Assembly (NCBI GenBank): GCA_033557465.1
Contig: CM066033.1
Location: forward strand, 13,827,080-13,891,079
Source of the DNA: Ichthyophis bannanicus
Taxonomy: Eukaryota; Chordata; Amphibia; Gymnophiona; Ichthyophiidae
Direction: 5' to 3'
DNA: 64,000 nt
Positions 41,560 through 52,489 of the stretch are shown here, piece by piece. Below the pieces are notes generated by a model that worked only from the letters and a program-made list of their open reading frames with translations, had not been told where the DNA came from and made no database searches. The position numbers were made by a program, and so were the translations under genes. The stretch's first letter is position 1. Each line of letters begins with the position of its first letter.

Positions 41560-41730
41560 TAAATAGATTGTAAATAGTTTCCCTTGTTATCCAAGTTCCT
41601 TCCCTTGTTATCTGTAAACTCATGCATGTTGACTGTAGTGAGATTTTTTGTTCTATGTGAACCGCGCTGATGCTGAATAGAGCGGTATATAAGAGAATAT
41701 AAATAAATAAATAAATAAATAAAATAAGAG
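41560..41730 (+). repeat. L2/MIR-type 3' tail
   Basis: It ends with GAACCGCGCTGATGCTGAATAGAGCGGTATATAAGAGAATA and then (AAAT)n at 41700-41725. It is inserted in the gag remnant. Confidence 0.75.
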
Positions 41731-42077
41731 GCTGATCCTCCACTGACTGAGCCCGCTTAACCGGTCTACCGGCACCACTTCCAAACCTTTCTATGGCCGC
41801 TTGGCCTCCTGCGGCCCCAAGTAGCGAAGCATCCGCAACCGCCCCCTGTTGCCGCAAACAGTAGGCCTGATGAAGCAGCAGCACAAAATTCAGGAACCCC
41901 CCGAGAACTGCTCCAGCCACCATCGGAGTAGTGGAAGTACCGGGCAAAGCCAGGTTTGTAATAAGAGGAGCGGATGGAGACGCTAGTAGAGACTCCACTT
42001 CCGCAGAAGCTGTAGGACCCTGCGCCACCAAAGGAGTCCCTTCTTTAGACTTATCCTGCCTTTCTTGCTCCATAGTG

Positions 42078-42985
42078 AGCGCTTCAGATGAGCAGCCACG
42101 GCACCCCGCACCCCCCCCCTGCATCCGAGAGCGAGCCCCGACGGGAACCACACACGAGGCACTGAAGATGCATAGTCATTAGCGCTACGGAATCCGAGCC
42201 CTTTAAGAGCTCGAAACAGTGAAAATTAAAGAACCTCCTGCAAAATTAAACAAAATTTAACCAAAACTAACTGAAAAGCTAAATCGTTTATCCCAATAAA
42301 GCTGTCTGAGAGAGAAAAAACTAGTACTGTGATTAAAAACCATGGGAAAAACGGTCCGCGAAGCTTCTCAGCACCGCTGACTGCCAAAACATGTTTTCCA
42401 TGCGTTAGCAGTCATCAAAACATCAGCGATCGGAGCACTCACCTCTGCCTCCGGGACCTCTGGATCCTTCCCTGCACCTCGAATAAAGCAAAGGGAATCC
42501 TGCAAGCAGCACAGCTGTGAGATACTGACAGCCGGCAGCAGCAGCAGACAGAAAGAGGGGGAGGAGAGACGGAAAACAATCACTGCGACTCTCGTTCAGC
42601 TCAGCCGTCAGTCGCGGAAGAGGGAAGCAGGGAAAGGCAAGTGAGGCTGTAATTCCGGTGACAGGCTCTTTCCAGTTACGGGAAATATAAACTTATAACT
42701 AGAAAATAAAAAATAAGGGATGCTGCCCTCTGTTACAGGATCTCCTTATTGCCCTGTGCTGAACCGTTGAGACCAAGTCTTCTTCCCCCTTTCAGGATAA
42801 GCTGAACAGGTTCTCCTGACCCGGAGCTCCCGGATTGTCCTAGACTGAGCAGTCAGTGGGAAACTACAGGGCCACACCTCATGTGCGCCCCGAAGACCTC
42901 CACCCTATTACGCTCCGAGTTCCACTGACAGAGATCCTTAGCCCCTTAGAATGGCAAGCTGCCAGGAATAAAGAAACAGACATCC
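42078..42985. other. Probable DIRS non-coding leader and unassigned sequence
   Basis: CCGGTGACAGG near 42655 resembles the leader seen in copies A and Z (GGTGACAGGA). No family-2 right end matching the inverse of 13256-13290 is visible, so the right limit of B' is undefined. Confidence 0.4.
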
Positions 42986-43150
42986 ATCATCTGCTGGAGA
43001 CAGAGAAATACTGAGGGTGACACCTAGGGGAGCCTCTCTATATGCCAGAGCCTGTTCGTTGAAGCTTCTGGCATTTTCGTGTCTCCAACATCTATTGGCA
43101 GAGGGACTTAACCCACTTGTCTGGAGTGGTCTAGCAGGATAAATTGGAAC
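42986..43150. repeat. Right terminal repeat of DIRS family 3 (copy B)
   Basis: 42990-43090 is an inverted copy of 8990-9080, including the GGTGTCACC/GGTGACACC block and the CCAGAGCCTGTT region. 43118-43150 is the inverse of 9345-9375. Confidence 0.75.
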
Positions 43151-45180
43151 AGGATCCCACAATTCCTTGCTAATGAAAACTGCTTCAGAATATGCCCGAG
43201 TCCACTTCCCTTAAAATTGATGCTCAGAGCCGGCCTGAGGTTTCTGCTGTCTTAGGCAGAAGCCCCGGCCGTGCCACATTACACCTGGTCGTGCTGCCCC
43301 TCCTCCTTGCTCAGCCGTGCCACTGCCCTCCGCCCCCCCCCCCCTCTCCGCTGCTGCTGATTCTGACAGCCAGGAGACTGCTCGGTGGCAGCAGCAGAAG
43401 GCTATGTGTTTTGGCACACATGGCCTGTTGCCTCTGACTCCCTTCTAGAACAACTTTGTGGGGGTCAGAAGCATCAGGCCATGTGCACAGAAGCACACAG
43501 CCTACCACTACTGCCGAGACACTCCAGCCGTCTCAATCAGCGGCAGAGGGGCTGCGATACGGCTCAGCACAGGAGGGGAGGGAGCGCAATGCCATGTGTA
43601 CCAACACACATGACCTGCCGCCCACAGAGGTCTGCCATTCTAGGTGGCCGCCTCATGGATGGTCCAGCCCTGCTGCTGCTGCTATAAATGGGGGCCTTCC
43701 TCCCTCCTGCTGCTTCCATTGAAAGTCTAGCTGCCTCCCTCCCTTTTCTTACTTCCAGTGGAGGCGGGAGGAGGGTCAGCCTGCTGTTCCTCCCGGCCTC
43801 CATCCATCCTGCTAATGTCACCCTTCCTCGTTCTTCCTGCGGATCCCAATAGGGGGCGTCTCTCCATCTTTCCTCCAGCCTCTTCCAGTACGACCACCCT
43901 GTTGCCTCTCTCCAACTACCAGCTCTATCTGTTTCACAGAAAACAAAACCCACAAACTGTTGGGTGGGAGGAAGCTTCAGCATCTTGAAACAGCACCGAG
44001 AGGTCAGAAATAGTAAGAGATAGAAGGAAGAATATAAAAACCGATAAAGGATGAGAGACAGTAGGTATTGAAAGAAAATGAAGGGATGGGACAGAGAAAC
44101 ATGGCAAAATGATGAGAAAGAAGGAGGGAAAGACATAAAAAGAAAGATCTGAAAATTAAGTTAGACAATAGATAGTAAGGAAACATAACAAGCACATTAT
44201 TCAAACAACAAAGCTTAGAAGCCAGGGCAGTGACTATAACACTTCACTCAGTTTGCCTGGCCCAGACGAGGCGTCTTTCCTGTAATAAATGTTTGCATCA
44301 ATTCATCACTAGCTTTAATCCAACTTTACTACCTGCTTCATATAGCTCCTCATTTCTGCCAGTGTTCGGCTGGTTTCCTCTTTCCTCAGATCCCTGGGGC
44401 TTGGTCGTGAATCCTTCTTGCTCAAATTGGATTAAAAGGTCAGGTTTGACAGTGGGGAAGCCTGTGGTGAGAAAAGATAGTTCAATATGTTTAGAAAAGT
44501 TACCCCAGAGCCTGTCCTATTGATGCAAGTGAGCTCAGAGTTGTGCCATTTTCATAGACAGTGCCACCAGTGCAAAGCGAAGAAAAGAAAGGTGCTGCTG
44601 TCCTAATCATCATCAGAAATCCATTCTAGCAGTACCAGGATCATTTTAATATTGAGGTGGGCAACTCTATTCCTCAAACATAAACACAATGACAATTTCT
44701 GCAATCAAGAACAAGTTTTGATACATTTCATTCAACTACCATAGATCAGAAATTTGATTTTGCCTGGTATGAGTAAGGGGAAATCTAACGCATTATGATT
44801 CGATGAGACAGGATTGGAGATGTCTTAAGCCCCAGACTATTAGTACTAGAGAATTGCTAGGTTTGAAACATATTGATTACCAGACAGACCAATCATTTCA
44901 CTTACTTCACTTCCTAGATCAGTGCCCTTCATTCATATGCCCCCGAGCCAGTGGTGGTGCCCTTGGACCCCTAGGGGGACCCTCACTGTTGTGGTTAATT
45001 TTGTCTTTAGTTTGGGCTCTTGAGGGTCAGCAGAAAGATGGAAGTCGGAGATCTATCTTGTGAGAAGGGAAGACTGAAAGAGTTTGCTGCAGGACTTGGT
45101 GAGATATGAATGCTGCAGGAAGAGCCCTGGATGTCAGCAGCTAGATCAAGGCCTGCTTCCGCTACTAGTATTACATTTAT
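43151..45180. other. No recognised gene; GC-rich stretch at 43200-43720
   Basis: The 43200-43720 part is rich in C and G, with a C run at 43330-43345 and two loosely similar segments at 43385-43460 and 43500-43620 (CACACATGGCCTGTTGCC / CACACATGACCTGCCGCC). The rest is A+T-rich with only short frames. I can assign no element. Confidence 0.4.
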
Positions 45181-45435
45181 TTATACAAATGTTTATAGCA
45201 TTTTTGTAACATGTCATTCAAAATGGTTTACAATTTGAAAAAAATAATGCATTTATTTATTTAACAGTTTTTTTTAATCGCGTTACCATTTCAGTCAAAG
45301 CTGTTTACGTTATAACTTAAATTTGGTAATGTACATTAAACAGGGACGTTGATAACATGGAATGGTGTTAAAGAATACAAAAGGTATGGAGAGGCAGAAA
45401 AAACAAATTCCCTTTTATAACCAATTAGATTTAAA
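45180..45435 (-). repeat. Two adjacent L2/SINE-type tails
   Basis: ATTTATTTATACAAATGTTTATAGC...GGTTTACAA at 45172-45235, and a second ATTTATTTATTTAACAG...GCTGTTTACGTTATAAC at 45248-45320. Both have the tail-first layout of minus-strand copies. Confidence 0.55.
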
Positions 45436-46900
45436 ATAATTCACTTAGGTCATTCTAGAACACAAATAAGCCCTTTGGATGTGTGGGATCGATGTTTTTC
45501 TCATGAAAACGTCTAGAACTGCTTTCTGAAACCACGTGGCCCTGCACGTAGATGACGTTAAAAAGGGTCTTTCTGAATGTATGTAGGAGGGGTCGGAATG
45601 GGGGCGTGGTAAGCTGCGAGATGTATAAAGCGCATTCAGGAAAGGCCCATGTACATCCTGAGTTCTTTCCGCGGACACCCACACTTTACTAGCGGCAACA
45701 TGGAATAACGCCAGGACGTAGATGATTTTCTGCTCTGATCTTCAACGTGTCCCATATAGATGAATGGATGTGAAATTCTGTATTGAACTGCTGTCTGAAC
45801 TGGTGTGTCTGCTGTCTGTCTGAGAGGGACAAGATGCAGTTGTAAAGCAAGTAAGAAGTTGTGTCGCCACTGCCAGCAAATCTTTTGTAGCTGCTTTAGC
45901 AGCAAAGTTTGTTTAGAGTGGGTCTTAGCAGTGCAGATTGTTTGACCGGCGTTTCCTGAGAGCGTTGTGAAGTTTTTCAGAGACAGCATTAAGATATGTA
46001 GATAAGCTGTGCTTTTGTTATGTCTTTCTGAACTTTACTTTATTACCTCTTCCTCGGAGCAGAGCTTTAGCTTTTAAATTTAGCTACTCAACCAGGCGTG
46101 CCCGCACTTGGCTGGCCCATGCCTGAGGGCCTCGCCAGAGGGCCTTTTGGCGTGGCCCTTAGGTGGGGCACTTAGGTTTGATACACTCCACCTTCTCTTG
46201 GTAATACTATTCACTCACCATGATTTATTCTGACATCATCAAGCATCCAGTGGCTTTTTTTAATGCAGACGGAACAGACAAACTGATATCTATCTGATTG
46301 TCTCAACTTTCAGCCCCCAACCCTGCAAAGACTCAACGGACTCCCATCCAAGCAAATGCTACTGCCACCGAAGAACACATTGCCTCCAAATCGTGCTGCT
46401 TACCTGAGCTGAGAAAAGCCCTGCAGCGGGAAAATCTAGCTTCTCCTACCCACCGACTCTAGCCCTATCGACAGCCCCACCGACCTCTTTAAAAAAGCGG
46501 GGTCAGGGACCTATGTGTACACGCCACTAGCACTAGTCCATCTGGTGCTCAAACAACCCTTCAGCTTTATACCACATGCTGCATTCCCACCCTTCATTAG
46601 CCAAGGTACATTTTACCTGCTGATCTTATATAACCCTCTCAACCACTGTTATCTCATTTATATATGCCTCAATGATCCCTCTCAATATCCCAGCATTAAC
46701 TCAACATTGTGATCCAACTGTATTGATTTAAGCACCAACTTATATAACTGGATTTCACCGCTATTATTCCTTGATTTAAGTACCAAGTTATAAAACCAAC
46801 TTCACAGCTGTTTAATTTATGCCTCAACGATTTCTAGCAAACATCTCAGACTAGACAACTGCTTTAAATGAATACTGTGTTTTAACTGTATCGATTCAAG
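45436..46900. other. No recognised feature
   Basis: Short frames only, with no domain, RNA gene or repeat relation within the window that I can support. Confidence 0.4.
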
Positions 46901-48850
46901 TACCAATCTTACTGCTGTACTGTACTGACAGTCCGTTGTTATTTTTCCTCAGCTCCTTCTTGCCATACTCACTGTCCTTACTACTCTCATTAGCGAAGCA
47001 ACACCCGTCTCACCCACGCCAACATGGCCACCTCTCAGTCTTGGCTCCTAATCCTCGGCACGCACCTACTATTCTTACTCCTAATCTCAACCTTCCTAGC
47101 CAATGCTTTAGAAGTGAATCATAACTTTCATATCCCAATAATTCACTCCTATAGACCTCTGCCTACCTCTAAACAATTTCCTCACTTTTACATACACCAT
47201 ACCCCCAGCAATGTAGATTAGCCAGAATTAACACCATCTCTACTGTAACACACACTCCTACACTGAATCCTAACCTCCCCTCCCTCAATGGTGCCTTAAT
47301 CAATGCCCGTTCATCCAAGACAAAGATCCCCTACTTACCGACCTAATATCTGATTACAACTTAGATAGATATCCTTTGCCTCAATAAAACATTGTTCCAG
47401 GGCACAGACTCAGTACTCATGAATCAACTATTTATTTATTATTTATTTATTTATTTGGACAGCTTTTATATACCGCTGCTTCCAAGGATCAGCAGCGGTT
47501 TACATTATAACAAACAGAACAGGTACATTGAACTTTGAGAACTAGGAACATTTTACATTATAACAAATCAAATATCAATACAATTGATTCAGAACTTTAT
47601 GAGCTAGTTTACATTATTACAGGTATTGTAAAATGCAATACTAGTATAAATGTATTACAGTATAACATAACATTATTGAACTATATTACAAATAATAGTT
47701 TATTAATGTAATTGATAAACTATAATTGTAACTATGTTCCCCTACCCATTCTATACATACCTGCAACCGTACCTTTAACAGATGTGGAGATGTTTGTATA
47801 ATCTCTAAAAAAGAGATCTAAACTTAATCACCATTGAAACTGCCTCTTCCACTGGTATGGATACCCTCAGAATCTCTAACAATGCAATCTCGCTGTGCCT
47901 AGTATACCGAGCACCACAATCATAGGCTCAAGACCTCTCTACAATCCTAGAATCAGCCTGTAACACCCAAACTTCCTCTCATCCACTCATTTGCTCAGTA
48001 AAAGGCCTCATCCTTTCTAGACCCTATGGATGCACTACATTTCACTCGGATCCTAAATACTCCAACCCATTGCAAAGGTAATACCCTTGACCTTATCGTC
48101 ATGCCTCAGTCCATCACACTCCACAGTCAACCCACACACTCCATTCTCCCAGTTCCCTGGTCTGATCATTCCCTGATCCTATTCGCTATTCCATCCAGAC
48201 CCTATCTAACACAACCTTCTACACAAACCCAGATGCTCCGCAAATTCAAGCCATTTGATATTAACTGCGTCCTCAAACAAGTCACTTCACACTTGGACCT
48301 TCTCGGTACTAATCATCCAAACCTATCTTCTCAAATTGAAGGCTGGAGCAAAATTCTTGCCTCTGCAGCCCAAGCTCCCCCACAGCCATCCTATAAGACC
48401 CACCGCAAACGAGACCCCTGGTTTTCCAAATCATTACACGACCTTAGGACATTTGGAGCACAATTGTTCTAGAGAACCCTCTACCTACACCTCTTACTTC
48501 AAAAACCTCCAGGTCACCAGTCTGAAACTCTAAAACGTAAAAGAGAATACAATGAGAACGTCATAATGTGCTCCTTAAATAAACCCACGAGAGTTATTTC
48601 CAATAGCTAAATCACCCAAACAACTATGCGGTCGAAGATAAAATATCCCCACAAACCATTGCTGATCACCTCTGCTCAAAATTCCCCTCAATACAACCTA
48701 TAACAACTCAACACACTGACCAATCATCCCACAATATCACCCCTGTTGTAACATGGGAAACGTTTGATCTGCCATCCCTAGATAACATTACTACCACAAT
48801 AAAAAAAAACCTCAATGCCTCTACCTCAGTATTAGACCCCTGTCCAGTTT
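46900..48850 (+). mobile_element. L2-clade LINE, degenerate 5' half (endonuclease)
   Basis: In changing frames the plus strand reads SLNGALINARSSKTKIPYLTDLISDYNL (first endonuclease motif, about 47280-47360), CNRTF.RCGDVCIIS (47765-47810) and GNTLDLIVMPQS...VPWSDHSLILFAI (48075-48190), then HRKRDPWFSKSLHDLR. It ends at 48848, where the mariner relic begins. The RT is absent. A minus-strand L2 tail interrupts it at 47428-47740. Confidence 0.75.
47428..47740 (-). repeat. L2-type 3' tail inside the L2 endonuclease
   Basis: It starts with (ATTT)n then TTATATACCGCTGC...CAGCAGCGGTTTACATTATAAC. This is the 3' end of a minus-strand L2 or partner SINE, inserted between two halves of the plus-strand L2 endonuclease. 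Confidence 0.7.
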
Positions 48851-49776
48851 TTTCTCATTCCAGAATGAAGATAGAGGTGTGAATTTGAAAGGGTAGTAAC
48901 TTGGAACTTCAAAGGACACATGTGTGTAATTTTACAGTCGTCCGACAAATAGCGAGGTGGTAGTGATACTTCAAATGGCGTCTGTGAGTGACACACGGTA
49001 CAAACAACGAGCTATAATTGAATTCTTGGTGGAGGAGAAACAAAGTGTGAGAAACATTCACAAACGGTTGTGTGCTGTGTATGGAATGGACTACCTTTTA
49101 GTCTCTGGCTCATAGTGGTGAGCCCAGGTTTTGTCACCTGTGACAATCCGGGACAAAAAGGCCTCCCCCTCAGCTTCAAAATGCTCCAACAAATCAGAGC
49201 AGATGTCTTTCCTTTGGCGTTTGTGTTCGGTTGTGAGACTTTGCAGAACCCATCTTGCACACAACTTTGAATATCCCAAAGAGTCAATAATTGCCATTGC
49301 ACTACCTCTACTGATGTACGGACAATTCCCGACTCGTGATGCGCCGATCCGCACGAATAATGTCATGAGCACGCTGCAACTTGTCTGGACTGGTGGCTGA
49401 GGCAGGACGCACAGACCGTGGCCGATCTTCCAGTTCCATTTTACCACTTCCTGAAGCCTTTACTCTCTTCACCCATCGTCCAACGGTGCTCCTATCTATT
49501 GCAGAACTTCCATACACAGCACACAATCGTTTGTGAATGTTTCTCACACTTTTTTTCTCCTCCACCAAGAATTCAATTACAGCTCGTTGTTTGTACCGTG
49601 TGTCACTCAGAGACGCCATTTGAAGAATCACTACTGCCTCGCTATTTGATGGACGACTGTAAAATTACACACGTGTCCTTTGAAGTTCCAATTTCCTTTC
49701 AATTTCACACCTCTATCTTCATTCTGGACTGAGAAAAAACATGTGGGGCATTACTTTCTGAGCAACCCTCATATAA
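48848..49776 (-). mobile_element. Mariner-family DNA transposon relic with hairpin structure
   Basis: The right end (49727-49776) carries a mariner-like terminus, read on the minus strand as GAGGGTTGCTCAGAAAGTAATG. About 230 bases of the transposase 5' end (49506-49742) are repeated in inverse orientation at 48848-49087, so the relic is a large inverted repeat around a truncated gene. The left copy lacks the outer terminus. Confidence 0.8.
49089..49622 (-). pseudogene. Mariner transposase, truncated
   Basis: The minus strand starts at MASLSDTRYKQRAVIEFL, with helix-turn-helix text (SVRNIHKRLCAVYG, IDRSTVGRWVKRV). It shifts frame near 49320 and continues with LGYSKLCARWVLQSLT, then FLSRIVTGDKTWAHHYEPETK, which holds the first catalytic Asp. 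It ends abruptly at 49089. The rest of the catalytic domain is missing, and an inverted copy of the first 36 codons (48975-49083) follows. Confidence 0.82.
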
Positions 49777-50165
49777 ATTGTGGGATATAAGTGTGTTGTA
49801 GGTGTGAAGTCTGGTATTAAGTTAAGGGTTTAACTGTTGGATACGGTTGTCTGGTAATGGTTTATGGTTTTGAAGTATTGATTGTGAGACTGATTGTGAA
49901 ATGTTTCGATGTGAGTGATGGGTATCTTCCTGGCATCATTCTATTTATTGAATTATTAAAATATAAAAATTACAATAAAAAAGGGGGAGTAGTTTAATGA
50001 ATATGATGCTGAGCTTTTGATCTGCCCTACAGCTCTTTGTTGCCGCATAGTGGGAAGTGATAAAATTCTGAAGCTTTTTCTCCCCTAAATTGTTGCTGCC
50101 ATTGCGGTGTGACATTCTTTTCCTTCTAGTAGTTGTGACCTCTTTTGAGCTACTGAAGTAGGTTA
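49777..50165. other. No recognised feature
   Basis: A+T-rich sequence between the mariner and RTE relics, with no frame or repeat I can support. Confidence 0.4.
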
Positions 50166-50167
50166 GC

Positions 50168-50740
50168 TTGTTGTTGTTGTTAAGTGCCGTCGAGTCGGAG
50201 TTGACTCATGGTGACCCTCTGGATAGCTATCCTAAATTGTGTTCGGTCTTGAGTCAGGCGGCTCATTGTTGACAGACTGGTACCCGTAGCTGCTGTTATT
50301 GTAGCGATCCATCTCATTGCTGGCCTTCCTCTTTTGCGTTGACCTTCTATCTTGCCAAGCATGATGTCTTTCTCTAATGATCTTTCTCTTCGCATGATGT
50401 GTCCAAAGTATGAAAGTCGAAGTCTTGTCATCTGAGCTTCTAAAGAAAGCTTAGGTTTGATCTCCTCTAGTACCGACTGGTTTGTTCTTCAGGCGGTCCA
50501 TGGTATACACAGTATTCACCGCCAGCACCATAATTCAAAGACATCAATTTTCTTCCTGTCTATCTTTTTCACTGTCCAACTTTCACATCCATATGATGTT
50601 ATTGAAAATACCATGGCTTGAACAAGTCGAATCTTTGTATGGAGAGAGACATCTCTGCTCTTGAGAATCTTATCTAGGTCTTTCATAGCCATTCTGCCAA
50701 GAGCAATGCGTCGTCTTGACTGCTTGTTGCTTCTTTATTG
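50168..50740 (-). mobile_element. RTE-like LINE 3' end
   Basis: The minus strand reads LRLSYFGHIMRRERSLEKDIMLGKIEGQRKRGRPAMRW (50431-50310, given here as a run of short motifs: FGHIMRR, LEKDIMLGKIEG, KRGRP.MRW). These are typical of the C-terminal tail of RTE-type ORFs. Upstream RT remains extend to about 50740 in mixed frames. The 3' end is the (GTT)n-like stretch at 50170-50185. The clade assignment is from memory of the tail motifs. Confidence 0.65.
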
Positions 50741-51895
50741 ATAGTTGATCCAAGTAGGTGCCAGTGTGAATGGGCAGTAAATTCAGAAAAGCTGCCCTGC
50801 ATCAACATAGCAGGACATGTCCCTGTCAATGGTGGGGGATCCTCAGAATGGGGGCATGCTGCAGCCCAAACAGCACTAATACATATCCAAACTCACCAGC
50901 AGAGGTCTCTAACACTGTGCACATTCGTCAGGGCAGAGGATGGTGCTTTTGGGCATGTATTTCTGATGTTTGCACTGTTGCATCTTCTCATTCTGATGGT
51001 TTCCTATGAATGACAGGGATATGTTTGGATATGGAGCTGTACAGACCCATTTCAGGATTTTTTGGCCCAGTCTTAGCATTGCAAATACGGTTTTCAGCGA
51101 TGACCACTGTAAGAATAACTAATATCTCATTTTCCACTGGCTTTTACAATAGTTTTGGTGCGCTTAGATAACCTTGTAGTGTTCTGGGCATGCAACAGAC
51201 TAGTATATATGGTCTGATTTGCAAGAACGTATCTGTTTCATTAGTATTAATGTTATGTTTGCATGAGCACAACACTGTCAGTGTGAGAATCAGCTTTGGA
51301 GATGTACGTTTTGCCAGTGGAGGCGTGCCACATAGAGACGGGAAGCATCTTTTCAAAATAGGGTGAGCACGGGAACGTCCAGGCTGTTGCTGTGTATACC
51401 TGTGTCCCATTATAACAGCGAGGGCCTGCATTTTCCGAGGCGGGCTGTTCGTGCATCTCCCTGATTCTGGAACTGCGGCCCTGTATATACCCGCTGTTTC
51501 AGAATCTGGTTTATAACATGCCCATTTTCAATTTAGATGTTTCTGCCAGCCAGACATGGATGTTATAGAATTGCGCTCATACCAGAACAGAAACACAAAA
51601 CAAGCAGAAGGTCCAACGCCCCCTTGTACTCAAGAGATATCAGGGATGCAAAGCGCAATCTCCGAAGACTGGGGAGAAAATGGAGGCGGAACAAGACGCA
51701 TAACTCTCTGACTCAATACAGAGCAATTAAGGAGAACAATTCACCTAGCAAATGTAGAATAATTCCTCAATTGTAATTGTAGAGTTTTGAGCTTCTAAAT
51801 CCATGGGGGGGGGGTATCCCTTGAGCATTCTCAGACGTCTGGCCAGCGTCTTGATTGTGTTTAATGGATAACTGACCCTATACTATGTGTATGTC
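50741..51895. other. No recognised feature
   Basis: Only short frames, plus a G run near 51806-51815. No gene or element is identified. Confidence 0.4.
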
Positions 51896-51899
51896 AACT

Positions 51900-52180
51900 G
51901 ATGGAACTGGTTGTCTTTGCAACAGGATACAGAGGGTACCTTTCTCAGCCAGAGGAGAGGAACACAGGAATCTCTTCCATGGAGCTGGGGTTTCTAGTCC
52001 CACAGGTGCTCCTTGTGGTCTTGGTCAAGCCACTTAACCCTCCATTGCCCATGTTCCCTGTAAGTATTAGTGTATGTGTCTTAAATCCCCTCGTGTTAAA
52101 TGTATCCCCCAATAATGTTGTGACCACTTTGACTGAAGGATAAGGTGGTATACAAAACTGTCTAAATAAATAAATAGATG
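51900..52180 (+). repeat. MIR-like SINE with L2-type tail
   Basis: A core with TGCTCCTTGTGGTCTTGGTC and CCACTTAACCCTCC is typical of MIR-like SINEs. GGTTTCTAGTCCCAC upstream could be a decayed B box. The 3' end has GGTGGTATACAAAACTGTC and (AAAT)n at 52163-52178. Confidence 0.65.
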
Positions 52181-52480
52181 GAGCGGACGCATTGCCTGGA
52201 AAATCTCTCGATTGAGAAGTCTCTCTTGTCTGGCAGGATCAGGGATCCATTTAGTCGAAGTGTGACATGAGATGAAGTTCAGAACTCTATCGGTGATGTA
52301 TTATTCTCCTGTAATTACTTGCTTTCTAGTTATCTTTTCTAACTAATCATAGGTAAATAAGTGAATGACTTGCCTTTCTAAATAAATATAAGTAAATAAG
52401 TTAAATAAGTGAATTTCAAGTTATCCTTGCTTTGTTTATAAATAAACTCCTTGTCTTTATTACCAGGTGTGCTAGCCTTT
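52181..52480. other. No recognised feature
   Basis: A short A+T-rich interval between the SINE and the truncated start of DIRS E. Confidence 0.4.
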
Positions 52481-52489
52481 ATTGAAGCA

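Larger units (their letters stand above)
40423..42077 (-). pseudogene. DIRS gag-like remnant (probably of B')
   Basis: The minus strand starts near 42077 (MEQERQDKSKEGTPL). It runs through EEPEEGEIQEPEDQVRI and ELTALITESLQALNLS (41556-41260), then a duplicated block (41184-40837), then FKGQFLFGEDLDKLIKDLGES and KQGRTLLLSW (40710-40423). GQFLFGEDLDK matches GENLFGKDW of copy A. An L2-type tail interrupts it at 41560-41730. No RT lies between it and the recombinase fragment, so B' either lost its RT or this belongs to another copy. Confidence 0.65.
8931..43150 (-). mobile_element. DIRS copy B (family 3), outermost element of the nest (inferred span)
   Basis: The left end at 8931-9375 has an arm (about 8931-8970) whose reverse complement recurs at 9296-9345. 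A second block at 9345-9375 is the reverse complement of 43118-43150 (CTTGTCTGG...CTAGCAGGAT...AATTGGAA). That is the expected relation of an internal complementary region to both ends of one element. Coding remains at 9390-12750 stop where a family-2 DIRS end begins, and the opposite end is found only near 43150. I infer one element opened by later insertions. The alternative is two broken family-3 copies. Confidence 0.55.

Noticed and set aside
43200..43720. Possible hAT-like DNA transposon (CAGAGCCGGCC and CTTAGGCAG near the left side)
   Set aside because: No matching inverted end or 8-bp duplication was found, and the similarity is only a few short words.
46936..47221. Small plus-strand frames with a hydrophobic segment (LLILGTHLLFLLLISTFLA)
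   Set aside because: They lie just upstream of L2 endonuclease text, so this is most likely LINE 5' sequence and not a host membrane protein.
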